DNA of 64,000 nt from Streptomyces sp. SDr-06 (lineage in GTDB: Bacteria; Actinomycetota; Actinomycetes; Streptomycetales; Streptomycetaceae): the NCBI RefSeq assembly GCF_003324565.1, contig NZ_QOLA01000023.1, positions 1 through 64,000 on the forward strand. Reading direction: 5' to 3'. The notes beneath the pieces were generated by a model. It saw only the letters and a list, made by a program, of their open reading frames with translations, ran no database searches and was not told where the DNA came from. Below are positions 1 through 7,517 of this stretch, piece after piece; the first letter of the stretch is position 1; every line of letters begins with the position of its first letter. The translations under genes were made by a program, and so were the position numbers.

Positions 1-30
1 CGCGCCCGTGCTGTGGAGCGGGGGTCCGCG

Positions 31-231
31 TCAGAGGAGCCCCAGGTCCAGCAGGTGATGATCGCGGTCGTGGTGCCAGCCGTGGTGATGGTGGCAGTCA
101 CCGTCGTGATCGTGGTCGTGTGCCGCTACGCGCGGGGCGGCCTGCGGAGCCGCCTGGGCGGTCGCGGCGGCGGGGACTATGACGGCGGCGGAAAGCGCGA
201 CCACAACGGCGGCGCGTCGGATGAGGCTCAC
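31..231 (-). CDS. small secreted His/Asp-rich peptide
   Basis: A 66-residue product begins with arginines followed by a hydrophobic stretch (VVVALSAAVIVPAAATAQA) that reads as a signal peptide with an AQA-type cleavage site. The mature part is very rich in His and Asp (HDHDHDGDC, then HHHHGWHHDRDHH). I chose the GTG at 231 because GGAG lies 6 nt upstream; an in-frame GTG at 243 has no such site. The histidine clusters suggest extracellular binding of a transition metal such as nickel, copper or zinc, but that is inference from composition. No family is recognised and no metal-responsive operator was found. Confidence 0.6.
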   Translation of the reverse strand: MSLIRRAAVVVALSAAVIVPAAATAQAAPQAAPRVAAHDHDHDGDCHHHHGWHHDRDHHLLDLGLL

Positions 232-353
232 AGTGAACTCCACGTTCGGTGGAAAAAGCGGACACTCCGACGCTAGGTCGACCCTCCGGGGTTGTCGCGC
301 TGAGCGACCGTACGGCTACTCCGTGTGTGGGCCGCCGGTGCGACCCACCCCGC

Positions 354-1466
354 TCAGTGCGCGCTGATGTCCGTGATGTCGGTGTAGCCCTCGATGTCCC
401 GGGGGTCACGCGAACCCGGGCCCACGTAGCGGGCCGACGGCCGCACCAGACGGCCCGTCCGCTTCTGCTCCAGGATGTGCGCCGACCAGCCCGCCGTCCG
501 CGCGCAGGTGAACATCGACGTGAACATGTGCGCCGGGACCTCCGCGAAGTCCAGGACGATCGCCGCCCAGAACTCCACGTTCGTGGCCAGCACCCGGTCG
601 GGCCGACGCGCGTGCAGCTCGTCCAGGGCCGCCTTCTCCAGGGCCTCCGCCACCTCGAAGCGGGGCGCGCCCAGCTCCTTCGCGGTGCGGCGCAGCACCC
701 GGGCGCGCGGGTCCTCGGCACGGTAGACGCGGTGCCCGAAGCCCATCAGGCGCTCGCCGTTGTCCAGGGCCTGCTTCACGTACGCCGTCGCGTCGCCGGT
801 CCGCTCGATCTCCTCGATCATGCCGAGCACCCGGGAGGGGGCGCCGCCGTGCAGCGGGCCGGACATCGCGCCGACCGCGCCGGACAGCGCGGCCGCGACG
901 TCGGCGCCGGTCGAGGCGATGACGCGGGCGGTGAACGTCGAGGCGTTCATGCCGTGCTCGGCGGCGCTCGTCCAGTACGCGTCCACCGCCTTGACGTGCT
1001 TGGGGTCCGGCTCGCCGCGCCAGCGGATCATGAACCGCTCGACGATGGACTCCGCCTTGTCGATCTCCCGCTGCGGCACCATCGGCAGGCCCTGCCCGCG
1101 CGCCGACTGGGCGACGTACGACAGCGCCATGACGGCGGCCCGCGCCAGGTTGTCGCGGGCGGTGCGCTCGTCGATGTCGAGCAGCGGCTTGAGTCCCCAC
1201 ACCGGCGCCAGCATGGCCAGCGCGGACTGCACGTCCACCCGGATGTCCCCGGAGTGGACCGGGATCGGGAACGGCTCGGCCGGCGGCAGGCCGGGGTTGA
1301 ACGCGCCGTCGACCAGGAGGCCCCACACGTTTCCGAACGAGACGTGCCCGACCAGGTCCTCGATGTCGACGCCCCGGTAGCGAAGGGCGCCGCCCTCCTT
1401 GTCCGGTTCGGCGATCTCCGTCTCGAACGCGACGACTCCCTCAAGTCCGGGTACGAAGTCGGACAT
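354..1466 (-). CDS. citrate synthase (type 2-like)
   Basis: This 370-residue protein condenses acetyl-CoA with oxaloacetate to give citrate in the TCA cycle. The family's active-site segments are visible: a His in GPLHGGAPSR, the GFGHRVYR motif, and the Asp in VLDFAEVPAH. The length and the lack of a long N-terminal extension fit the shorter Gram-positive citrate synthases. The ATG at 1466 has GAGG about 9 nt upstream. The gene diverges from pdxH, so 1467-1745 should hold two promoters; no convincing -10/-35 pair was picked out. A methylcitrate synthase activity cannot be excluded from sequence, but no prp genes are nearby. Confidence 0.93.
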   Translation of the reverse strand: MSDFVPGLEGVVAFETEIAEPDKEGGALRYRGVDIEDLVGHVSFGNVWGLLVDGAFNPGLPPAEPFPIPVHSGDIRVDVQSALAMLAPVWGLKPLLDIDERTARDNLARAAVMALSYVAQSARGQGLPMVPQREIDKAESIVERFMIRWRGEPDPKHVKAVDAYWTSAAEHGMNASTFTARVIASTGADVAAALSGAVGAMSGPLHGGAPSRVLGMIEEIERTGDATAYVKQALDNGERLMGFGHRVYRAEDPRARVLRRTAKELGAPRFEVAEALEKAALDELHARRPDRVLATNVEFWAAIVLDFAEVPAHMFTSMFTCARTAGWSAHILEQKRTGRLVRPSARYVGPGSRDPRDIEGYTDITDISAH

Positions 1467-1745
1467 CAGGCGGCTCCTCAAGATGTGTGCGTCGGGCTGC
1501 GGGCGGCCCCTGCCGCCCCGGGTCCCTCGGTCATGCCCCGTACGGCAGTCAGGAACCCCGCCGTGGGCCCTCACGTGTATGGAGGCCACAGTGGCCCAGC
1601 CGAGAGTTTGGCGGGTCCCGCCGATGCGGGGAAGCGTGACATCCGGCACACTGCCGCAATTCGTCGGCTCAGGGTTAACGCCCCGCCGCCGCGGGCAGAC
1701 TGGGCTCCCGCCGGGCGGACGGCGACGGTGCGGCAGGATGGGTGC

Positions 1746-2393
1746 GTGACCGACCTGGACCCCGCAGCGATGCGCGAGCAGTACCGCACCACCCTCCTCG
1801 CGGAGGAGGACCTGGCCGCCACGCCCATGGCGCAGTTCGCGCGCTGGTTCAAGGAGGCCGTGGCCGGGGGGCTGCACGAGCCCAACGCGATGGTCGTCGC
1901 CACCGCCACCCCCGACGGCCGCCCCTCCACCCGCACGGTGCTCCTGAAGTCCTACGACGAGCACGGCTTCGTCTTCTTCACCAACTACGCCTCGCGCAAG
2001 GCCGCCGAACTCACGGCCAACCCGTACGTCTCGCTGCTCTTCCCCTGGCACCAGCTGGCCCGCCAGGTCATCGTCACCGGCACCGCCTCCCGCGTCTCGC
2101 GCGAGGAGACCGAGCGCTACTTCCGCAGCCGCCCGCACGGCTCCCGGCTCGGCGCCTGGGCCAGCGCCCAGTCCACCGTCATCGCCTCCCGCGCCGAACT
2201 GACCGCCCGCTACGAGGAGTTGGCGGCCCGCTACCCCGAGGGTAGCGAGGTCCCGGCGCCCGAGCGGTGGGGCGGCTTCCGGGTCGCCCCGGAGGCCGTC
2301 GAGTTCTGGCAGGGCCACGAGAACCGCCTGCACGACCGGCTGCGGTACGCCGCCGACGGCGCGGCCTGGCGGGTGGACCGCCTCGCTCCCTGA
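1746..2393 (+). CDS. pdxH: pyridoxamine 5'-phosphate oxidase
   Basis: A 215-residue FMN-dependent enzyme that oxidises pyridoxamine or pyridoxine 5'-phosphate to pyridoxal 5'-phosphate. The N-terminal MREQY region, the substrate- and FMN-contact segments (RTVLLKSYDEHGFVFFTNY, GSRLGAWASAQS) and the C-terminal FWQGHENRLHDRLRY signature are present, and the length is normal. The GTG at 1746 gives the standard N-terminus; an internal ATG at 1771 would remove part of it. It diverges from citrate synthase and ends just before a strong branched hairpin (2424-2484). A more distant paralogue of the same fold lies at 42.9-43.5 kb. Confidence 0.95.
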   Translation: MTDLDPAAMREQYRTTLLAEEDLAATPMAQFARWFKEAVAGGLHEPNAMVVATATPDGRPSTRTVLLKSYDEHGFVFFTNYASRKAAELTANPYVSLLFPWHQLARQVIVTGTASRVSREETERYFRSRPHGSRLGAWASAQSTVIASRAELTARYEELAARYPEGSEVPAPERWGGFRVAPEAVEFWQGHENRLHDRLRYAADGAAWRVDRLAP

Positions 2394-2423
2394 CCTGGGC
2401 CGCACGGCCCCGGGCAAGCAGAA

Positions 2424-2484
2424 ACCCGCGGGCTCGGGTTCCTCCGGAGAGGAGCCGGCCGGACGTACCGGCGAGCCCGCGGGT
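2424..2484. terminator. branched hairpin terminator
   Basis: A perfect 13-bp stem (acccgcgggctcg at 2424-2436 with its complement at 2472-2484) encloses a second smaller hairpin (ggttcctc paired with gaggagcc). It starts 30 nt after the pdxH stop and could also end a transcript arriving on the minus strand from about 2615. There is no U-tract, which is normal for Streptomyces. Confidence 0.7.
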
Positions 2485-2527
2485 CGGTGACTGCTGGGAA
2501 ATTGGCCGACGTCATGCCGGCCCCGCA

Positions 2528-2650
2528 CTAGGAGTGCGACTGGCAGGCGTCAGCCCGCAGCCACCTCACGCGTCCGGTTTGCATACATCTGTCAAACCAC
2601 CTCCCTTCTCGTGTGCACCACACATTAGGCAGCCGTCCGGGGCCCCTCAA
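2528..2650 (-). ncRNA. possible short transcript with tiny ORF
   Basis: On the minus strand TTGAGG (2650-2645), a 17-nt spacer and TAATGT (2627-2622) form a good vegetative-type promoter. It is followed by a strong GGAGG (2604-2600) and two overlapping ATGs, at 2588 (12 codons) and 2584 (18 codons, MQTGRVRWLRADACQSHS, ending at 2528). The branched hairpin at 2484-2424 would end the RNA at roughly 190 nt. GGTTTG and CAAACC around the start codons form a small inverted repeat. It could be a small RNA, a leader-type peptide or both. No known peptide is recognised. Confidence 0.35.
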
Positions 2651-2655
2651 CCGAT

Positions 2656-3036
2656 TTATTCGGCGCCCGCCCGCTCCCCGGCACCGCGCTCCACACAGAA
2701 CTCGTTTCCCTCGATGTCGGCCAGGGTGAGCCAGCCCGTGCCGTCCGGGCGGCGGTGGTCGGCGACGAGGGTGGCGCCCAGGGCCACCAGGCGGTCGGCC
2801 TCCTCGTCGCGGGTGCGGTCCTGGGGCTGGAGGTCGAGGTGGACGCGGTTCTTCACCGACTTGGCGTCCGGCACCGCGATGAAGAGCAGCGAGATGCCGT
2901 CGGCGGTGACGAGCGCCTCCGGGTCGCCGGGCACGTCGTCCTCGCCCAGGGAGCCGTCGAGCGCCTCGGCCCAGAAGGCGCCGAGCCGGTGGGCGTCGGC
3001 GCAGTCGATGGTCACATGACGTACGAGAGAGGTCAT
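2656..3036 (-). CDS. VOC (glyoxalase/bleomycin-resistance fold) family protein
   Basis: A 126-residue single-domain protein of the vicinal oxygen chelate superfamily. It opens with the strand VRHVTIDCADAHRLGAFWAEAL, has HLDLQPQD in the middle and closes with TLADIEGNEFCVE, the usual order of beta-alpha-beta-beta-beta units. Such Streptomyces proteins are mostly uncharacterised; roles include glyoxalase, dioxygenase or antibiotic binding. The ATG at 3036 is used; a GTG at 3054 is in frame, and neither has a strong Shine-Dalgarno sequence. It diverges from the PAS protein. Substrate unknown. Confidence 0.8.
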   Translation of the reverse strand: MTSLVRHVTIDCADAHRLGAFWAEALDGSLGEDDVPGDPEALVTADGISLLFIAVPDAKSVKNRVHLDLQPQDRTRDEEADRLVALGATLVADHRRPDGTGWLTLADIEGNEFCVERGAGERAGAE

Positions 3037-3218
3037 GGGCGTCACTATGGGCACGCCCGGCCGAGGCGTCCAGGGGCGGCCGGTAACCGCCGTCGGCCGG
3101 AAGGGATTTCGCCGAAGTCGGTGTGGGCTGCGTCACGTTCGAGTTGAATGATCCGACGTGCGTGAGTCCGCGCGTCAGCCGCGTGATGCGGCGACCACGT
3201 CCTGCAGGGGGTGCCAGG

Positions 3219-4583
3219 ATGAGTGCTTCCCGGAGTGAGACCGCCAGTGCGCCGGTTCCGGACGGGACCGGAGCCGGGCCCGCGGGCCCGGCCGAACCCG
3301 GCGGAGACCTCCTCGCCGCGCTGCTCGACGGGATGGACGTCGCGCTGTGCGCCTTCGACGCGGACGGCGTGGTCACCCACTGGAACCGCGAGGCCGAGCG
3401 GATCCTCGGCTGGCCGTCCGAGGAGGCCGTCGGGCGCCGGGGGTTCACGGGCTGGGCGGTGCGGCCCGCCGACGCCGACGAGGTGCGCGAACGGCTGATG
3501 GCGGTGATGGACGCACCGGGCCGCCAGGTGCACGAGTTCGCCCTCCTGCGCAAGGACGGCAGCCGCGTCCTGGTGCGTACGCAGACGGCGGGCGTCCGGG
3601 GCGCCGACGGCAACCCGGCCGGGGTGTACTGCGCGTTCAGCGAGGTGCACGCGCAGATCGACCTGGAGCGGTCCATCGCGCTGAGCGAGGCGCTGTTCGA
3701 GGACGGGTCCTGGGGCGTCGTCCTGGTCGACGTGGACCTGCGGCCCACCATCGTCAACGCCTACGCCGCCCGCGCGCTCGGCACCGGACGCGCGACCCTG
3801 CTCGGGCGTCCGCTGGGCGAGTTGATCGTCCAGGGCGTCGAGGAACTGGAGGGCGCGCTCCAGCACGTCCTGGCCGAGGGCGCTCCGGCCAGCCCCGCCG
3901 AGGTGTGGGTGACGCTGCGCACCGCGGAGGGCGAGCGGCGGCGCTGCTGGCGCAGCGGATTCCTGAGGCTGGCGTCGCCGCTGGCGGAAGAACCGGTTCC
4001 GCTCGGGGTCGGCTGGCTCTTCCAGGACGTGACCGAGGCGAAGCTCGCCGAACAGGAGATGGACCGGCTCCGCTTCCGCTCCAATCAGCTGCACCGTGCC
4101 GCGCGGGCCGCCGCCGAGTGCGAGGACCCGATGGAGGCGGTGACCTGCCACCTGGACTTCGCGCTGGCCGGTTTCGCCGACCACGCGCTGGTGGACCTGG
4201 CCGTGGGGGAGCGCCTCGTACGGGCCGCGGCCACCCCGGCCGGTGCGCCGGGCCCGGCCGCGCCGGTGGTCGGCGGCGGCATCCCGGTGCGCTATCCGGC
4301 GGGCCACCCCGCGCTCCAGGCGGTCGACCGCATCGGCTCCGTCCGGGCGAGTGCGGGGGGCGCGGACGAGGAGTGGGCCCTGGAGCGCCAGTGGCCGCCC
4401 GACACGGCGCACGCCCTGTGCGCGGTGCTGCGCAGCCGGGGCCGCACCCTGGGGGTGCTGACCTTCCTGCGCACGGCGGGCCGGCCGGCCTTCGAGCGGC
4501 CGGACGCGGCGTATGCGGAGAGTGTGGCGGCGCGGGTGGCGACGGGGGTGGACCTGGCCGGGGTGGTCCCCGCGACCCCCTGA
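3219..4583 (+). CDS. PAS-domain sensory protein with C-terminal GAF-like region
   Basis: A 454-residue cytoplasmic protein. A first PAS domain (about residues 32-135) contains ALCAFDADGVVTHWNREAERILGW. A second PAS-like unit (about 165-280) ends in GWLFQDVTEAKLAEQEMDRLR. The C-terminal third looks like a degenerate GAF domain. No kinase, GGDEF or PP2C/SpoIIE phosphatase domain follows, although many Streptomyces proteins of this architecture end in a SpoIIE-type phosphatase; this one is either a stand-alone sensor or the family's short form. The ATG at 3219 follows cagggggtgccagg. A GC-rich repeat array begins about 80 nt after its stop. Confidence 0.75.
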   Translation: MSASRSETASAPVPDGTGAGPAGPAEPGGDLLAALLDGMDVALCAFDADGVVTHWNREAERILGWPSEEAVGRRGFTGWAVRPADADEVRERLMAVMDAPGRQVHEFALLRKDGSRVLVRTQTAGVRGADGNPAGVYCAFSEVHAQIDLERSIALSEALFEDGSWGVVLVDVDLRPTIVNAYAARALGTGRATLLGRPLGELIVQGVEELEGALQHVLAEGAPASPAEVWVTLRTAEGERRRCWRSGFLRLASPLAEEPVPLGVGWLFQDVTEAKLAEQEMDRLRFRSNQLHRAARAAAECEDPMEAVTCHLDFALAGFADHALVDLAVGERLVRAAATPAGAPGPAAPVVGGGIPVRYPAGHPALQAVDRIGSVRASAGGADEEWALERQWPPDTAHALCAVLRSRGRTLGVLTFLRTAGRPAFERPDAAYAESVAARVATGVDLAGVVPATP

Positions 4584-4661
4584 CCGCCGTCCGTCCACCC
4601 GGGCGCGGGTACGGGGCCGCTCGCGCCACCCCGCCCGGGGTCCCAGCGCGTATCCGCTCCG

Positions 4662-5195
4662 TGGGGGGTCTTTTGTCTGCGGGCCGTGCGTGGCTGGTCG
4701 CGCCGTTCCCCGCGCCCCTGGGGGGCGGGTGCAAGGGGAGCGCTTCCTCTGCACCCTGGGGGTGTCTTCTGTCTGCGGGCCGGACGTGGTTGGTCGGGCC
4801 GTTCCCCGCGCCCCTGGCTGTCCGGTGTGGGGTGGTCGAGCGATCTCCACGCTCCCGGGGGCCGTCCTTTGTCCGCAGGCCGTGGACGGCTGGTCGCGCA
4901 GTTCCCCGCGCCCCTGGGTGTCCGCTCCGTGGGGGGTCTTTTGTCTGCGGGTCGTGCGTGCTTTCTCGCGCAGTTCCCCGCGCCCCTAGGTATCCGGTGC
5001 GGGGCGAGTGCTTTCTCTGCTCCCCAGGGGCGTCTTTGACCGCGGGCAGTGGACCGCTGGTCGCGCCGTTCCCCGCGCCCCTGGGCGCCCTGTTGGGATG
5101 GCCTTGCGGGCTTGGGGTCCCCTTCGGCCCGGGGAGGCAGAATCAGCCCCTCCGGCGTTTGAGGAGCGGGGTCCGGGGCGGAGCCCCGTGTCCGG
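4662..5195. repeat. array of five ~100-bp repeats plus a terminal hairpin element
   Basis: The intergene 4584-5257 has no convincing gene. Five copies of ggtcgcgcmgttccccgcgcccct end near 4719, 4815, 4915, 4987 and 5082, so spacing is about 96, 100, 72 and 95 nt. Each is preceded by a gtctgcgggccgtg-like stretch, giving a longer degenerate unit. From about 5145 to 5195 follows a different element with cggcgtttgagga and ggtccggggcggagccccg, the latter a hairpin. Both types recur elsewhere in this window. Confidence 0.8.
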
Positions 5196-5257
5196 CGGGG
5201 GCGGAGGTCCGAGAGGGGCCCGGGGCGGGGCCGGGGCACCGAGAACCCGGCGGGGCC

Positions 5258-6013
5258 TCAGTGGCGGAAGAAGATGCGGTCGCCGTATTCCGACATCACG
5301 CGGCCGTTCCACTCGTGGCCCCCGTCGACGTTCCCGGAACGCAGCAGCGGGGGCTCGATGCCGCGGGACACCAGGGCCTCCGCGGCCGCGGCCATCGTCG
5401 CCTGCATCAGCGCGCTGGTGACCACGGTGGACGCGGGTGCGAAGGGCGCCTCGATGCCGTCGTGGGTCAACTCGGCGTCGCCGACCGCGATCTTGCTGTC
5501 CAGCACGATGTCGCAGTGGTCGCGCAGGAACGTACCCGAGACGTGCCGCGACCTGGTGCCCTCGGCGTACGCCAGCGAGGTGACCCCGATGACCTTGAGG
5601 CCGAGCGCCCGCGCGTTCATCGCCATCTCCACCGGCAGCGCGTTGCGCCCGGACAGGGAGATGATCACGAGTACGTCGCCGGACCTGGCGGGGCTGGAGT
5701 CGAGCACCGCGCCCGCGAGCCCGTCGACCCGTTCGAGGGCGGAGCCGAGGGTGGCGGGCATGACGTCGACGCCGACCACCCCGGGCACCGCGAGGAGGTT
5801 CATCAGGGCGAACCCGCCGGCCCGGTAGACCACGTCCTGCGCGGCGAGCGAGGAGTGTCCGGCGCCGAAGGCGAAGAGCCGGCCGCCCGCCTCGACGGTG
5901 TCGGCGATCAGGGACCCGGCGGCCGCGATGTTCAGCGACTCCTCCTCCCGCACCCGTCCCAGGAGCCCGATCGCGGCGTCGAAGAACTGACCGGCCAGCT
6001 TGCTCTCGCTCAT
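5258..6013 (-). CDS. SIS-domain (sugar isomerase-type) protein, UPF0309-like
   Basis: A 251-residue protein with one SIS domain, the fold that binds phosphosugars in sugar isomerases and MurR/RpiR regulators. The SIS landmarks are FAFGAGHSSLAAQD near residue 60 and the VLVIISLSGRNALPVEMAMNAR segment. No HTH is present, so an enzymatic or binding role on an amino-sugar phosphate is more likely than transcriptional control. The length suits the UPF0309 family, from memory. It diverges from dmdR1, and the shared intergene has two DasR-like operators, which fits a link to N-acetylglucosamine metabolism. The start is ATG at 6013 with a weak GGAAAGGG upstream. Confidence 0.82.
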   Translation of the reverse strand: MSESKLAGQFFDAAIGLLGRVREEESLNIAAAGSLIADTVEAGGRLFAFGAGHSSLAAQDVVYRAGGFALMNLLAVPGVVGVDVMPATLGSALERVDGLAGAVLDSSPARSGDVLVIISLSGRNALPVEMAMNARALGLKVIGVTSLAYAEGTRSRHVSGTFLRDHCDIVLDSKIAVGDAELTHDGIEAPFAPASTVVTSALMQATMAAAAEALVSRGIEPPLLRSGNVDGGHEWNGRVMSEYGDRIFFRH

Positions 6014-6063
6014 CGCCGAGGACCCTTTCCGGGGTGGGGTTACGACCGTGCGCCGATCACGGT

Positions 6064-6121
6064 GCGGTCTGGACCTTTCCCCTGTCAATACGGTCTCGCC
6101 GGGCGGCTGGTCAAGACGGCG
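6064..6121. promoter_or_regulatory. two DasR (dre)-like sites between SIS gene and dmdR1
   Basis: GGTCTGGACC at 6066-6075 differs by one base from the dre core GGTCTAGACC. A second, weaker match, GCTGGTCAAGACGGCG, is at 6106-6121. DasR is the GlcNAc-responsive GntR repressor of streptomycetes. A minus-strand TTGACA (6088-6083) lies beside the first site, so binding there could affect transcription of the SIS gene. Confidence 0.5.
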
Positions 6122-6215
6122 ACGGCCACCGCGGCACGGTTGTCAGCGCGATGCGTCAGAATTGCTTCAGGGCCAGCGGTACGACGTTTTTATGTCACAG
6201 CATCGAGGGGCACGT

Positions 6216-6908
6216 ATGTCCGGACTGATCGACACCACGGAGATGTATCTCCGCACCATCCTCGAGCTCGAGGAGGAGGGTGTGGTCCCCATGCGCGCCC
6301 GCATCGCCGAGCGCCTGGACCAGAGCGGCCCGACGGTGAGCCAGACGGTGGCGCGCATGGAGCGCGACGGCCTGGTGCAGGTCGCGGGCGACCGCCACCT
6401 GGAGCTGACCGACGAGGGCCGCCGCCTGGCGACGCGGGTCATGCGCAAGCACCGGCTCGCCGAGTGCCTGCTCGTCGACGTGATCGGCCTGGAGTGGGAG
6501 CAGGTGCACGCGGAGGCGTGCCGCTGGGAGCACGTGATGAGCGAGGCGGTCGAGCGCCGCGTCCTGGAGCTCCTGCGCCACCCGACCGAGTCGCCGTACG
6601 GAAACCCGATCCCGGGCCTGGAGGAGCTGGGCGAGAAGGCCGAGGCCGACGCGTTCCTGGAGGACGGCATCATCAGTCTGGGTGAGCTCGACCCGGGCCC
6701 CGAGGGCAAGACGGTGATCGTGCGCCGGATCGGTGAGCCGATCCAGACCGACGCCCAGCTGATGTACACGCTGCGGCGGGCGGGCGTGCAGCCCGGCTCC
6801 GTGGTGAGCGTGACGCAGTCGCCGGGCGGAGTCCTGGTGGGCAGCAGCGGCGAGGCCGCCGAGCTCGGCGCGGACGTCGCGTCGCACGTGTTCGTCGCCA
6901 AGCGCTGA
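6216..6908 (+). CDS. dmdR1: iron-dependent DtxR/IdeR-family repressor DmdR1
   Basis: A 230-residue Fe(II)-activated repressor that controls siderophore and iron-uptake genes. Every DtxR metal ligand falls at its canonical number: Met10, Cys102, Glu105 and His106 at the primary site, and His79, Glu83 and His98 at the ancillary site. The winged helix (about residues 1-70), dimerisation domain and C-terminal SH3-like FeoA domain (about 150-230) are all present. The ATG at 6216 gives the exact family N-terminus, although only a weak GAGGGG precedes it. DasR-like sites upstream suggest that amino-sugar status feeds into iron control. A long open frame on the opposite strand overlaps it, as reported for adm in S. 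coelicolor. Confidence 0.95.
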   Translation: MSGLIDTTEMYLRTILELEEEGVVPMRARIAERLDQSGPTVSQTVARMERDGLVQVAGDRHLELTDEGRRLATRVMRKHRLAECLLVDVIGLEWEQVHAEACRWEHVMSEAVERRVLELLRHPTESPYGNPIPGLEELGEKAEADAFLEDGIISLGELDPGPEGKTVIVRRIGEPIQTDAQLMYTLRRAGVQPGSVVSVTQSPGGVLVGSSGEAAELGADVASHVFVAKR

Positions 6909-6922
6909 CCCCTCGCGGCGCC

Positions 6923-6946
6923 GCGCCCGGCGGCGGTGCCGGGCGC
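6923..6946 (+). terminator. hairpin after dmdR1
   Basis: gcgcccgg (6923-6930) pairs perfectly with ccgggcgc (6939-6946) across an 8-nt loop, 14 nt after the dmdR1 stop. There is no U-tract. Confidence 0.6.
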
Positions 6947-7248
6947 CGTGGCCGTGGCGGAACCCCTCCGACCGGCAGCTGTGACCGAGCGTCATCGGCC
7001 CTTCTCCGTACGGCAGTTGAGCGCGCTTCGTGAAGGGTGCGGGAAGCTTGCGGGGAAGGCCGGTTTCCGGGTGGAATGGCAGCGGCCGGGCGGATCGCGT
7101 GCGAGGCTTTGCCTTGAGGCATATGACCGCAGAGGCGTGCGGCACGGGAGGGGGCGGCAGCATGGCGCCGTTCGAACCACTCGCACCACCTTCGGCGCCC
7201 GGCCCTGTCCGGGCGGCTTCGCCCGCAGACCCGCTTCGGGAAGACCAG

Positions 7249-7276
7249 GGCCCCGGCGCCTCGCGGCGCCGGGGCC
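7249..7276. terminator. 12-bp perfect hairpin in gene-free stretch
   Basis: ggccccggcgcc (7249-7260), a tcgc tetraloop and ggcgccggggcc (7265-7276) form a very stable stem in the middle of 6909-7517, a stretch with no credible gene. It could terminate an unannotated transcript on either strand. Nothing else was found there apart from the box at 7443. Confidence 0.5.
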
Positions 7277-7442
7277 TGTCCTCCCCGGTGACGACCCGGA
7301 GCCCCGAGCTCCCAGGGTCGACCCCCGCGGACCGTCTTCCCCGAGCGGCCCGCCTCCCGGAGAAGATCTCCCCTCGGCACGTTGGGTCAATCCTTGAGCG
7401 TGGTCACTCGAACGAGGGGTGTTGCGCGAGAGACGCGAGTTT

Positions 7443-7458
7443 TCGAATACAGGTTCGA
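7443..7458. promoter_or_regulatory. LexA/SOS-box-like palindrome
   Basis: TCGAATACAGGTTCGA matches the actinobacterial and Gram-positive SOS-box pattern TCGAAC-N4-GTTCGA at all but one position. It sits 60 nt upstream of the alpha/beta hydrolase start, where a repressor would block transcription. Confidence 0.45.
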
Positions 7459-7517
7459 TACTCTGCCGTGAACTGACCACTCGGGAGCTGTCGGGGCTGA
7501 AGGGGGTGCCAGGGCAC

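Noticed and set aside
249..1745. Plus-strand open frame running through citrate synthase into pdxH (714 codons)
   Set aside because: The upstream part is antisense to citrate synthase; the real pdxH starts at GTG 1746, where homology begins.
7440..7475. tRNA T-arm-like ggttcgata
   Set aside because: No acceptor stem, anticodon arm or CCA-side pairing around it; the dyad is better explained as a LexA-like box.
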